DNA of 64,000 bases from Limnoperna fortunei (lineage: Eukaryota > Mollusca > Bivalvia > Mytilida > Modiolidae). Positions 36,701 through 47,214 of this stretch are shown piece after piece. The notes under the pieces were generated by a model. It made no database searches. It was given only the letters and a program-made list of their open reading frames with translations, and was not told the DNA's origin. Location of the stretch: positions 42,061,927 to 42,125,926 of the forward strand of contig OX104119.1 of the NCBI GenBank assembly GCA_944474755.1, in the 5' to 3' direction. The first letter of the stretch is position 1. The number at the start of each line of letters is the position of its first letter. Position numbers and translations under genes: made by a program.

Positions 36701-39700
36701 TATATGATATATCGTAATTATTCTCTTTCATGCAAATGACAACAAAATTAAACGAATTCACTCATCTTTAAAAGCAATTAAAAGTTATGAAAACGTTTCA
36801 ATTATAGTTACTTGGCGATTTCACGATTTAAAGGCTGATCTAAAAGGAACCTTTTTACAGCCAATTAGAGGTAAATCTTTCTTTGCTTAAAATAGCATTA
36901 ACAATGCGATATTGATGAAAGAGTACCAAAGAAGTGAAATGACCCAAAATTTCTCCTTTTTATTAAAGATTTCTAGATCTTTCGGTATACTATATTGTCT
37001 ATAAACGCGTGTTTGACAAGCAAGTACTTGTATAAACTTAAACTTCTTAAAATACACGGTCATCCATTAACACAGATATAAGTTCTTTAATGACTGTTTT
37101 ATTGATAGTTGAAATTTATTTTCTATGTAGTGTGTAGTGCATTTCGTTGTATTTTGTGTAATCCCAGATTTAGTTTTGACACAAAACAAAGTTTGTTTAT
37201 TTATTTAATTTTGTTAAGAAATTCAATATTAAAATATAAAACAATAAATTTTTATGTAATCAAAACTTGTGCTGTGTATTAAAAAATTTAGCAGGTCGAC
37301 AAATAAAACTTTTCCATATTACACTATTTTCTTTTATTTGAAAATCCGATTCAGATCAGAAATCGACTCCCAGTATTGCTCCGTACAAATATTTCTCCTC
37401 ATACCATGTAAAATGGCAAACAAATTGACTCCCAGTATTCCCCCGTAAAAATATCTCGCTTCATATTGACTCCAAGTATTACCCTCATAAAATATCTAAT
37501 ACCTCGCTTTATATTTTATAATAGCAAACATGGAAATCGATTCTACTATTGTCCCCATAAAAATATCTCGATCGCTTCATATTGACTCCAAGTATTGCCC
37601 TCATAAAATATCTAATACCTCGCTTTATATTTTATAATAGCAAACATGGAAATCGATTCCTACTATTGCCCCCATAAAAATATCTGCTTCATATTATATA
37701 AGGGCAAACGCAAGATTTGACAAATCGAATATGGACAAACATACACAACGCAACAAAAAAAAAAAACAAACAAACAAACAAAAACAGAATAAAATGAAAG
37801 TGACTGGACTAATACGATTCCGTCATTGTTTATCATCGTTTTATGGCCAACCGACATAAAATGGCCAGTTTGTCTCTAATATGAAGGGGTCTTGGTGGCC
37901 GAGTGGTAGTTCGTCAACTACTAGTATTGATCACGTGAAGTGGTCTGTCAACACTGAGATTGCGAATTTGAGTCTTAACTGTGGGCAGTGTGCGCTCGAA
38001 TTAAATCTAAATTGACAATGATTGACAGTTTTCCTACCGAAGATCGGGTTTTTTTTTCCTTCCCAATAAAAACTGACGCCAAAATATAGCTGAAAAATTG
38101 CTGAAAGTGGCGTTAAAACTACATTCAAACAAACGTACAAATCTCCGATATGAAAGTTCAAATACACATTGAGTTAGGCGCACTATTTGAACTTATGATG
38201 TACGTTCAGTCTGAATTTTAACAAGTTTTAAAATAACATTATTTGTATATAGGTATTAGCTGCTTAAGTATAAATGTCTTATTTTAGAAAGTTTTTGATG
38301 CGGAAATTTTCAACATAAGATTTTAACAGCTTATACTATGGGTTCACAAAATAAATGTATAATTTTAAAATCTTATTCATCATCACGTTATCTATTTTAG
38401 AATTGTATAAATTGATATGCTCTTTGCTTATACATCAAAATATACAAATTAACTTATACTCAAAATGTCTTTTACAAAGATCAAGGATTTTTGGCGTTTA
38501 AATCTGTTTCTTTTTTAAGAACCAGCATGACATGCAGAAAATTCCTAATTGTCATTAGTACTTGCGATCTTAGTTAGAAACCTCAATAAAATATTACAAA
38601 ATTCATATCAACATATTGTGTTTGGACTTAATAAAAATATTTTGTTCGGTTTTATAGTGTTAATTAGCCCGGTTTAACTTTTGTCGTAATGGAGTTATGT
38701 CCCATTTAAACGCCTAAAATAGCAAAATTGTTTAGTTTCCGCATGGCATGATAAGAAAAAGAATCGAAAATATTGAGAAGTGTTAAAGACAAACAAAAAC
38801 ATTGTCAAACAAAAGAAGGGACAGCACCATATAAAAAAATGAGCAACATGAACACCAGTAAAAGCCAGGGAAAACTCCTTCTCCACGCATGACACCCGTC
38901 ATATCATTCAGGTTAAAATCCAGTCATTGGGTCATTTCCGAGGGTAAATAAATTACTGTAGAAAATTCGGGGTAGTCATATATAATATATGTATAAAAAA
39001 GAGGAAAAGTTAATATGACATAGGAAACAAATAAATAGTTGTTTGTGACAACGATATTCCGTAACGGTCAACTACGCTTGAGAAAACCTTAACCAAATCA
39101 TTTGACAACATGCGAAAACATTTACGATTCAATTAAAATCCCCACTGATTTTAGTTTGCTCAGGGCTATGTGGCGTCTTTGTTCTGTAGATACAATCTTC
39201 TTTTATTTAATAAGATTTAAGTTTTGCTCGTTAATATGTAATATTAATTTGTGGTTATGAACTTGTGAACTTAATGCTTCCTGTATGAGCGAGTCAATGC
39301 TTTCAGTTTTGTTTTTAAAATCGATCTGGCTTTCATTAACATAGAAATGTTTCTTCGGATCTTGTTTTTTTTAAAGTAAATTATTCGGAAAAGTGAACTT
39401 GACGTAATTGTGGTTATACAAACTTAAATAATGTTCAAATAAAATTTTCTTCGTCATTGAAATTTAAGCAGTTGAAAAGCGTCATACGTTTTATGTGTTA
39501 AACTTGTTTCAATTTATTTAAAATTTTCATATTAAATATTGTTTGTGCTAAAATTCGGTGCGTTCCTAATAACTTTTGAAAGACTTATACAAAAAATGCA
39601 GGGTTTAATGTATGTTTTATAAAGTCTTCTGTGAAATACATACATTTACTTCCTTTTATGTTTCAGACATAGTATACTAACACTGCAAATAATCAAGGTC

Positions 39701-39793
39701 GTTTATCGTTTGACGCCTAAACGGTTTGACCGTATATATAAATCTGCTTTCAAGACTTTAAACCCACACGATAATAATAAAAATAAAATAAAA

Positions 39794-39824
<31 letters not shown>

Positions 39825-39894
39825 AGAATCTAAAATCAGGACAGTAGACTTTCCCACTTGACTAGTTCTGGTCCGAGTGATAAAAAAATGACTG

Positions 39895-39933
<39 letters not shown>

Positions 39934-42900
39934 GAATCTAAAATCAGGACTGGTTCTGGTCCGAGTGATGAAAAGGTTTTCGAAATTCCCAACCGCACTT
40001 GTCAAGATAATAATACGATAAGACCACAACAGAATAGTTCGCAGTGCTTGATCTACAAGAGCTGCCCTGCGTGATGCCCCGATGTAGCGGATAGGGGAGG
40101 CCCTCTCATTGAGGCTTACCGGGTCGTAATAAGAAAATCCAAACGACGGACCATATTGGGTAACGCGTTTAGAGAGTGCCACGCTGCTTGCACGATGAAG
40201 AATCTAAATTCTAAATTTAAATTCTCCATCTCTGCCGATATTTTTCACCGACATGAAAATTTTGTAGTCGTTGGTCCATCCCTCTCTCCAATGATTTGTC
40301 ATCTTGTTGAATATTACTGAAATATGTTTGCTGGACGTCAATCAATCAATCAATTAAATAATCCTTTTATCCGTAATCAAAACAAATTAGAATCCATGGA
40401 TTGCAAAACAACAACAACCAAAGAAACAAATGATAGACATAAACACCCCTGAACAATTAAAACGCTGATATGAATCAAGTAGTATAATTTTGAAAATCAG
40501 GTGTGGCGTAGTACGGAGTATGAAGCGGATCTAACATGATCTCTGCTCCGGAGACTTAAATCAAAATTATATAGTTTCGTTCGCACAGACGCATATACGC
40601 GGTTGCATGTAATTTTGCTACCAGTATATGACGACAGAACAACATTTCTATTTCAAGGGCCCGATTTTTCAGACGATCAAAATGCATTCGAGGATATCAG
40701 AGTTAAAGCGCTTGGATGATTGAGAACTGCAGTTTTCTAGATCGTCCAGACGCATATTAGTTGAGTCTTGGATCATGTTGTTTTATTACATAGTATTTCA
40801 TTACTAATTCCCTATTTTCGGAATACAAGAGTTACTTCCCATTTGCAAGAGTTGTCTTTCATAACAGCAGGTATCTAGTATTGAACAGATAGGGGAAAAT
40901 CACGTTTTTATTTTTTTTTAAATAATGTCTGTAGACTGACTCTTCCAGCACCACTAAAAAAAACTGCAGAATTAGTTTGCATATCATAATAAATTTTACC
41001 GGATGCTTTGCTATATGTGAATAAAAAAATATTGTAGAAAAACTACTTTTTACCCACAGTAGGTACTATAAAGTACCTGCTCTAAAGAACAGATAACTCT
41101 GCAAATGGGAGATAAATCTTGTTTACCGCAAGTAGGGAATAGGTGAAGTCAAAACAACTATTATCTTTTAAGGTCCAATTTTAGACCAGGAAAATAAGGA
41201 AAACATGCAAACTTTTCTAATATGACATCACATTGTGATTCTCTCTTTTAAAATATTTAATAAAAATATTTGAATGTAAAATTTGATACAATTCCCGTAT
41301 ACACTTCTTCGTAAGAAGGAAAGTAGTTTTTTAGACAATAAAAATATCCAATCAAATATTGACGCCAAGTTTAAGGCTAAAATACATAGATGAATCTAGA
41401 CGCTTAAAATTAAATTGAAGCGCCTGGATGTTCGAGACTAGATGTTTAGTGCAAAATGGGTGCACCTGAATGGCAACCTTGTATGATAGTCATTATTTTT
41501 ATGGGTGAGTTGGGTTTTCCCCTTTTGTGGAAAGCAAACACGTCACAGCTGTTAACCTACAATTCCACTTAGCATTAAATTGTCTTATAATACAAAAATA
41601 TTATAATTACAATAAATCACTAACGAACGATAACTTGTTTGTTATATAGGACACATTATTTCTTTTTTAAATATTTAGGTCATTTAGGTAAAAGGGTAAT
41701 AAAATTGTTTAATTATGTCTGTTCAGACTGATATTAAATGTTTAATTCAATTTTCATGATCTATTAAATGACTTTCTATGATGTAATGTCGTACGATCTA
41801 TTGACATTAATAAAGTGAACTCATTTAATGCATACGTATCATTTACTGAACCATAAATTATATCAATAAAAATATGTACGATGAAGACATCAAACGTCGC
41901 CAAGTGAAAATGCATATTCTTCTTTATAGAGTAAACAGCAAATTTCTGAATTATTAAAAATGGGTGAAAAAATATTGATTGATTGCTTAATTTATAAAAT
42001 ACATATGCCCGAAATATTGTCGTAGAAATGCTGAATACACCGCAAGTTCATTTGGTTTTATATAATTTATGTTCAGGGTGATTTCCATGTTAACAAATTT
42101 CCAGGGCAGGGGTTCGACTGGGTCTCAGTGGGCGATCAGTCTAGGTATTTAGTTATTATCGCTGTTGTGAATTTAACTCTGGATTAGAGCAAGATTTGCC
42201 CTACTTCAACCTTAATTTACACGGACTATCAGTGTTTATGCTTTAGAAGGATTGGGGGGGGGGGGTATCTCACCCGGTACTCTTGCTTCCTTTCTAATAC
42301 AAAATCGAAGGAAATAATTGAAAAATTTACTGAAAATAGTGTAAAGTGTAAAACACATAAACATTTTAATGAAAGACGCTTGGCTTTACTAACGAATACC
42401 AATAAGGCTAGAAGTGTGTTGTTTGTCTGGTTAACGCCACTTTCAGTATTTGTTTTATGGAGGAAGCCAGAGTATCCGATAAGTACAGATGGAATCGAGC
42501 ACACCTGCCTGCCTGCCTGAAACTTAAAACCCACAAACTCAACGTTGGCAGCGCAAGTGATTAATAGTAGATTACAGCCTTAACCACTAGGCCATTGAGG
42601 CCCCTGTACGTTAGATAAAGATAATTTATATGAGATTGGTTTTTACAACGGAGTAGGTTAGATATAGTAGATCTAGATAATTTATACCTTGATAACATCA
42701 AAGAAACTGAGAAGTCATACTTCAAACATAGACTATAATTGCGATAACTACTCAGTACACTGCGAGGACTATTTTATAAATGATTGCCTGACCCCCGGGC
42801 CAACATAATTAAATGAGGTTTTAAATCATAAAGATCATCAGATGATTAAATTCGCCATTTTACATGGCCGCATAATACTTCGTTTGTTCGTATTTTAAAC

Positions 42901-45900
42901 TTATAGAAAATACATGATGCCATATATTATACTGTATGACAATAACGGAATTGTGGGATTTGAAAAATTGTTTGTTTGTCATGCTACATGATACTTACGA
43001 TGAAATTGATTTGATCTCAACTCAATTCATTTCGAGTTTTAATTGTGACAGTACCATACAAGTTCACGACACTTAATGTATTTGAAATTGATAAGGGCAA
43101 TAAAAAGTACACAAATTTTAATGGAGAGTGATTTTTTTTCTTATACTGTCCTATTTCAAGTATATCTCATACCCTCGTGATATTAGTGGCGAGTTATTTA
43201 AGGAATTTTTCTTATTTCTAGTATGACATATGCAGATATATAAAAAAAATCCTTATAATTTAATTTTTACGATAATTCAGGTCAATTTTAACAATAAAGA
43301 ACCAACGTTGACGTAATTCAACGGCGTAAGAATATGTTATGTGACCAAGGCAAGTTCTGAATTTTCCAATCGGATTTCAGCTTACAATTAAATTATTGTT
43401 ATATATGTTTTATGTGTCAAATTAATTCAAACCAGTCCTATGTAAATCACGTCATGATACAAATAAATATTAAATGATTTTTGTTCTGATAGCGAAATTT
43501 ATGAGTTCCGGAAGTGGGGCAAATTTCAACCCCGAATCGCATTGATCGCGATTTATTATTATGAATAGTATTTCAATAAATTGTGGTTATTAGACAATAA
43601 CTATGACATATACATATTTAACGTATTAATTTCATACCTTTTCATATTGTCAGATTCTACACAAATTCACGCCAATATGCGATTTTTTAAAATAAAATAT
43701 AATTATTATAGATATGATTTATTGTACATGTGACCTTGTGCTAACTTGATTTATAACATCCTGATAATGGTGGCAAATTCTCCTTGTTTATTTTATTATT
43801 TCTTGTGTATTATATTAATTTCGTTGCGGTGGCTCTTTAGTCTTCATTAAAGTACCATCAAACCAAACAAACCGCACTCACCTGTTTGTTATCAAAATAA
43901 GGAATTTAAATGAATATTTTTTTCAATATTATCTCTTTCCAATGATATTTTACATACGTCAAAGAAATCCGGATCTTATCAATAAAATTAAATTAACTTC
44001 GTGTTTATCCATTGAAATTTGTACTTTTTAATCAAAGTCGGTCATTGTAAAGGCACGGTCCATTTCGTGACGCAGATAGCTCCGGTACAGATGTTTTTAG
44101 TTGGGTTTAAATATTCACTTCTTATCAGTGGTAGTTTTATCGTCAATTCAATGTCAACACTTTCATCAATCGTAGATACCAGTTCTCGAACCAACTGGAG
44201 CCGGAGTATGGCGGAAGTGACGACTGGAGTTCAGTCATGAATCGAAACGCGGTGACTTGTTGGGGTTGTCAGGCCGGAAAGCCTGACAGCGGACCATATT
44301 GGCTGACGTGGAGAGTACCCAGCTCCTTGGACAATAAAGATCCCCTTTGTAGATTTCGTAAAAGGGAGTAGCCGCAACATAAGGCTAAAATCTCCGTCCC
44401 TGCCATATATGCCAGTGGCAGTCAAAAAATGAGTTCTTTATGTCCCATTCCACCCTTTTTTTTCGTTGATTCATTGTTTGTTAACTTGCTCTCGTCCTGA
44501 AAATAGCTGAAATACTCTTCGCTGGACGTAAAGCAAACATCTAATCAATCATACCGAAGATGACATTGTAAATATAATAGAATTTGGTAGGTTCATATTT
44601 CATCAGCGCAAATGGCATTCCCATAAGAACTAATTGCGCACCCTTCAGATTTGTTCTCATATGATGAAGATATTAAGTTGTATTACAAAATGTATATTAA
44701 AAAACTAGCACAGTCTTTGTAATGTGTTTTGATATCATATCACTCACTAATATTAGTTTTAAGTGACCCTTTACACGTGTAATACTTATATCGTAAGAAA
44801 TTAAAGAACCCGAAGACATTTAGTAAGGCTTCTTATATTCATCTTTTTCTTAAAATTGTCAAAAATGGAAAGTTCCAAAGTAACTTTTATGACAAAAATG
44901 ATAATTTTAACTTTCATATCGTGAACTAACCTTTAATTAAATATTTTACCAATTTCAATTAACGCGTTACTGTAGAGTTTACCCCAGTGAGAAGGACTTT
45001 TCTTACAGTGATTTCGACTTCGTTCAAACTGTTAAAGCATAGTTACGCCCAAGATAAATTTATATTTGCAGAAACAATTTTGAGGATTGTCAAAAACTAA
45101 CATGTTAAGTGTCACACAGTTGATGTGTACCTTACTTCAACAGATAAGTTTTTCCTATGCCGTTAGAATCCGAAGTTAGTTTTGTGAAAAAATGCGCGGT
45201 ACGATTATTTGTTCTATGTCTTTCCTCGTCCCAAATTTAACGTTATCAAATAGATATGATTTAATAAAACACGATAGGTGTCGCTGGTGTCGTAAAAGGT
45301 AAAGGAAACGCTTACCCTTCCGGAGCACCTGGTTTTTAAGCTTTTTACTTATTTTGAGCGGTATCAGTTAACTAATTTGTCTGTTTTGCAAGTTATAAGT
45401 CCTTGTCTAGTCAATGAGCTAAAAACTGCGAAAAGCTCGACCAAAACAGCTATTTTCACTAGTAGGCACTTTCTGGGCGGTTGACGGTTAAAATTCGACG
45501 ACATGAAGAGTAACTGGTTTGCTTGCATTAAACATGTATAAAGTACGTAGGCTTATTGGGGCTGAAAAGGCTAAATTCTTCGTCCACAATAGGCCAGACT
45601 ATCCATTCACCCCCCTCTCTTTGTCCATCCCTTTTTCAAGTTGATTTATTGTATGTTAATTTGTTCTCGTCCAAACTATATCTGACATATACGTTAAGAA
45701 ATATCTTTTACATAGGATAATTTTGGTAAGTTGTTTGGCTAGTCTGAAAGTTGTTCGGTTTGTCCAGGTATTGTTTGGCTAGTTCTACAGATGTTTGGCA
45801 ATTGTAAGTAGGCAAGCTTTTATTGTACTACTTGTCAAGTAATCAAAATCCTCGACAATATGCTTACAGGAACCACTAAATATTCATTTATCAGTTTATA

Positions 45901-46904
45901 AAAATAAAAAATTATATAGCTGTTGATAATTGGCGTCAGCATTGTTAAACATAATAGGGACTGGGGATGTTTCTCGGGGCTCCATCTACAGACCTGAACA
46001 GAGAGTCGCCTTTGCTGAATATGGATGCATTTTTGTACGTGTCAGTCAGGTTTTAATTTAAAAAGACTAGACGCGGACCATAGTGGGTTCATAGTTTGCC
46101 CTTTACACGTAACGACCCTGTTGTAGATAGCGAAACAAGAGTAGGCTGTTTGTAGATGTCGTCAAAACGAATAGACTTTTTTTAAATATCAAAACAAGAG
46201 TATGTAGACACCGACACAAGAGTAGACTATATGTAGATGTACCAATAATCTCCACTTTCTCTACTTTATAAGCAGGAATCAAAGTTTGTTGTCCAAGTAG
46301 TCCATCTAATGTCCAAGTAGTCCATCCAATGTCCAAGTAGTCCATCAAATTTCCCAGTAGTCTATCTAATGTCCAAGTAATCCATCCTATGTCCAAGTAG
46401 TCCATTGAATTTCCCAGTAGTCTATCTAATGTCCAAGTAATCCATCCAATGTCCAAGTAGTCCATCCAATTTCCCAGTAGTCTATCTAATGTCCAAGTAA
46501 TCCATCCAATGTCCAAGTAGTCCATCCAATTTCCCAATTGATTTATTGTTTGTCAACTTGTTGTGCTGAATATAGCTGAAATACTGATCTCTTGACGTTT
46601 ATCAACAATAAATAAATAAATCAGTTAACCAGTTGTTAAGTGTATTCGCAATCTGAAACTTAGCGCTTTGTTTGTAGATTGTAGATGCTAGAAAAAAATC
46701 CATGGCAACGGGTCTTATTGCAATTCTAAATGTTCTGGACAGTAAAATTACTCTCTATTTTTATTGATCTGTTCCCTCTCTGGTACCTCAGAACCGATTA
46801 TCTGTTCGTACAACAGTGTCTAAAATAACTGGACGTCAAACATCAAATAATCAAGCCGCAACGTAATATTAACTGGTGATTTATTTAACTACGATGTCAC
46901 CAAT

Positions 46905-46949
<45 letters not shown>

Positions 46950-47209
46950 TTATTTATTTACGAGAAAAAATTTTTTTTTACATCCAGGCGTAATATTACA
47001 TGTATGATTTGTTGAAATTTTGCAACCAGATAACGGTAATGTTTTAAACTTTATTAAAGGCGCAAATGATATTTTATAAGTGGGTAAAAACAATTATATT
47101 TTAAATTAAGGAAAATAATTAAAGCAAAATTTTACCTTGTAATTGTTATTCTTGGAATAGAATTATTCGTTGTTGTTCCCGACATTGACTCCATCAAAAC
47201 CATGTTCAT
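26040..47209 (-). CDS. Coiled-coil protein gene, three-exon model (family not recognised)
   Basis: Spliced model on the minus strand: start exon 47209-47136, exon 35570-35519, terminal exon 27797-26040, with introns of about 11.6 and 7.7 kb. Coding lengths of 74, 52 and 1758 nt add up to 628 codons including the stop (627 residues). Phases agree: exon 1 ends AG (phase 2), exon 2 supplies the G to make Arg and ends in phase 0, and the terminal exon opens in phase 0. All junctions are GT-AG, with CAG or AAG before the donor. The protein has a polar, Ser/Thr-rich N-terminus, a helical Arg-rich middle, a Ser/Gly/Asp-rich linker and a long coiled coil near the C-terminus. There is no signal peptide or membrane segment, so a cytosolic or cytoskeletal role is inferred. 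Introns are filled with SINEs and tandem repeats. I cannot name the family. Other in-phase exons could be missed. Confidence 0.7.
28140..28790. repeat. Degenerate minisatellite, interrupted
   Basis: Units of about 45-55 bases of the type AACTCCTACAGGAAGTCGTC then ACACAACTTTGGACTAAGTA. The array is interrupted by the family B copy at 28287-28598 and resumes on the other side. Confidence 0.8.
28287..28598 (+). repeat. Family B copy inside a minisatellite
   Basis: CAAAGGATTCCTGGTATCC, CACCTCTGCCATACCATTGG, AAGATCTCGTGTATTG and GGTTATATCTGGGGACC in order. Flanked by AGTACGA on both sides, either a target duplication or array sequence. Confidence 0.72.
29018..29070 (-). repeat. Family B fragment
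   Basis: GTTAACGTAGGATACCCAG and TTCCTTTGCTTGG, minus orientation. Confidence 0.6.
29553..30141 (-). mobile_element. SINE family 1 split by a 318-bp insertion
   Basis: The 3' half is at 29553-29670 and the 5' half at 29989-30141. Together they form one minus-strand SINE, broken between GACTGCC and TTCAGTAGGAAAACTGG. See the insert entry. Confidence 0.8.
29671..29988. mobile_element. Insertion inside a SINE, A-tailed
   Basis: Interrupts a SINE and is bounded by GATT on both sides. It contains a G-run (about 29740) and ends TTTATTGAAAAAAAA, suggesting a retroposed sequence on the plus strand. I do not recognise its source. Confidence 0.5.
30263..30307 (-). CDS. Possible alternative first exon (MDVRKKLKNVLPRQQ)
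   Basis: On the minus strand ATG at 30307 opens 15 codons ending CAACAG|GTAATATT in phase 0, compatible with the terminal exon acceptor at 27798. It begins with the same nine bases, ATGGATGTA, as the 32.5 kb candidate and likewise ends in Gln-Gln. The two could be duplicated alternative first exons. The peptide is short and basic. Support is limited to site quality, phase and this resemblance. Confidence 0.42.
30781..30850 (-). mobile_element. SINE family 1, 3' fragment
   Basis: Only the tail and start of the core remain (AACGTCACTTTCGCC; AGCTGTATTATGGCG). Confidence 0.65.
31105..31257 (+). mobile_element. SINE family 1, very diverged
   Basis: GAGTGTGCTCAACTCCTACC and CTGGACGTCATAATATAGATG keep order and spacing of the family; the core is G-rich and altered. 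Confidence 0.5.
31582..31900 (+). repeat. Three tandem copies of the family B 5' end
   Basis: CAAAGGATTCTGGGCATTCT-type starts at 31582, 31689 and 31795 (period about 106), each with CACATTCACCTCTGC and CCATTAGTTGACG, then TTTAATTACAGCGGTATC. Confidence 0.88.
32532..32564 (-). CDS. Possible alternative first exon (MDVSFRSLIQQ)
   Basis: On the minus strand an ATG in strong context (AACGATGG) opens 11 codons and ends CAGCAG|GTAAATAT in phase 0, so it would splice in frame to the terminal exon. It sits in the second intron of the main model. A longer frame with a non-ATG start overlaps it (32518-32715) in another phase and does not fit the downstream exon, so I prefer this reading. Inference: an alternative promoter giving a shorter N-terminus. 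It could be chance. Confidence 0.42.
32720..34495. other. Intronic sequence without recognised features
   Basis: Between the 35.5 kb exon and the 32.5 kb candidate exon. Only short random frames. Confidence 0.4.
34500..34732 (-). mobile_element. SINE family 1, diverged
   Basis: Minus orientation: GAACGCCACTTTCAG tail, shortened core, B-box remnant and CTTAACCATTCTGTAACCG head remnant. Confidence 0.72.
35519..35570 (-). CDS. Internal coding mini-exon of the coiled-coil gene
   Basis: On the minus strand this 52-nt block is preceded by TTCTTTTACAG and followed by CAG|GTAATTTAC, both good splice sites. With one leading G it encodes SPDEEASKSHKTAEKIQ and ends in phase 0, exactly what the terminal exon at 27797 needs. 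Its leading G completes an Arg codon with the AG that ends the 47.1 kb exon. The residues are polar and charged, like the rest of the protein. The double phase match is the main support. It could be skipped in some transcripts if the mini-exons nearer the terminal exon are used. Confidence 0.68.
35788..35900 (-). mobile_element. SINE family 1, fragment
   Basis: tRNA-like part in minus orientation (CCAGCAGTAAGACTCGAAC) with internal core deleted. It lies just upstream of the 35.5 kb mini-exon of the coiled-coil gene. Confidence 0.6.
35925..36280 (+). repeat. Hairpin-ended repeat (family C), copy 3
   Basis: TCCTATTAGAATCGAAATAA at about 36100, arms GATTTTATCACGGGTTG and CAACCCTTGGTAAAAT. It shares CTCGGGGTAAAATATTCGG with the corresponding inner sequence of copy 1. 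Confidence 0.75.
36285..37360. other. Intronic sequence without recognised features
   Basis: AT-rich; nothing seen besides short homopolymers. Confidence 0.4.
37363..37695. repeat. Tandem repeat, 116-bp unit
   Basis: ACCTCGCTTTATATTTTATA and AGCAAACATGGAAATCGATT recur at 37501 and 37617; shorter related units (GACTCCCAGTATT..CCCGTA) precede. Confidence 0.87.
37885..38135 (+). mobile_element. SINE family 1, near full length
   Basis: Head GGTGGCCGAGTGGTAGTTCG, TGATCACGTG, CAACACTGAGATTGCG, core partly lost (poly-T) and full tail. Antisense within the intron of the coiled-coil gene. Confidence 0.85.
38140..39765. other. Intronic sequence without recognised features
   Basis: AT-rich; no repeat copy recognised. 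Confidence 0.4.
39771..39975. repeat. AAT microsatellites and a flanking duplication
   Basis: Two (AAT)n tracts, each followed by AGAATCTAAAATCAGGAC and GTTCTGGTCCGAGTGAT, so the tract and flank duplicated together. Confidence 0.9.
40130..40355 (+). repeat. SINE-like family 2, 3' part
   Basis: GACGGACCATATTGG, GAGTGCCACGCTGC, GGTCCATCCCTCTCTCC and the tail ATTACTGAAATATG ending CAATCAATCAATC. Confidence 0.68.
41155..41440. repeat. Interspersed repeat family E, copy 2
   Basis: CAATTTTAGACCAGGAAAAT, AGACAATAAAAATATCCAAT and GCGCCTGGATGTTCGAGAC. A related end, TCCAGACGCATATTAG, occurs at 40745. Confidence 0.7.
42150..42345 (+). mobile_element. SINE family 1, diverged
   Basis: TTCAACCTTAATTTACACGG, ACCCGGTACTCTTGCTTCC and a GAAAAATTTACTGAAAATAG tail. 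It points towards the next, oppositely oriented SINE. Confidence 0.62.
42418..42604 (-). mobile_element. SINE family 1, core-deleted
   Basis: GTTAACGCCACTTTCAG, GAGGAAGCCAGAGTATCCG, then the head CTTAACCACTAGGCCATTGA in minus orientation. Confidence 0.75.
42610..44235. other. Intronic sequence without recognised features
   Basis: A strong-looking minus-strand donor (AAACAG|GTGAGT at 43880) has no open frame leading to it. Confidence 0.4.
44240..44550 (+). repeat. SINE-like family 2
   Basis: GGGGTTGTCAGGCCGGAAAG, GCGGACCATATTGG, TGCCAGTGGCAGTC, and the tail AATAGCTGAAATACTC with AATCAATC end. Confidence 0.7.
45540..45700 (+). repeat. SINE-like family 2, 3' fragment
   Basis: AAGGCTAAATTCTTCGTCC, TTTGTCCATCCCTTTTTC, TTGATTTATTGTATGTTAAT and a decayed tail. 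Confidence 0.6.
45950..46610 (+). repeat. SINE-like family 2 with an internal minisatellite
   Basis: GCGGACCATAGTGGG at 46074 and the tail GAATATAGCTGAAATACTG at 46566 bracket a tandem array that replaces the usual GTCCATCC..CCAAT segment. Confidence 0.65.
46288..46545. repeat. 20-bp minisatellite with 60-bp higher-order period
   Basis: About 13 units of the type GTCCAAGTAGTCCATCCAAT. Every third unit starts TTCCCAGTAGTCTATC, giving a 60-base super-unit. A long open frame on the minus strand here is a by-product of the period being a multiple of three. Confidence 0.92.
46911..46945. repeat. TA microsatellite
   Basis: About 17 TA units followed by a short TTTA run, in the upstream part of the first intron of the coiled-coil gene. 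Confidence 0.9.
47136..47209 (-). CDS. Putative first coding exon of the coiled-coil gene
   Basis: On the minus strand, ATG at 47209 opens 24 codons (MNMVLMESMSGTTTNNSIPR then ITIT) and two bases, AG, before the donor GTAAAATT at 47135. An in-frame TAG lies seven codons upstream, so a start within this exon is required unless an acceptor intervenes. Three Met codons are possible starts. The second (AACATGG) has the strongest context, with A at -3 and G at +4. The exon ends in phase 2 and joins the 35.5 kb exon to keep the frame. Ser/Thr/Asn-rich and non-hydrophobic. The donor lacks G at +5, a mild weakness. Confidence 0.55.
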
Positions 47210-47214
47210 TTCCT

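Noticed and set aside
43878..44000. Minus-strand exon ending at the AAACAG|GTGAGT donor
   Set aside because: All frames leading to the donor are closed by stops within about 20 codons and no ATG lies in the open part.
46103..46537. 144-codon minus-strand open frame with a 20-residue periodic peptide
   Set aside because: It is the translation of the 20-bp minisatellite. The period is a multiple of three when grouped, so stops are excluded by chance.
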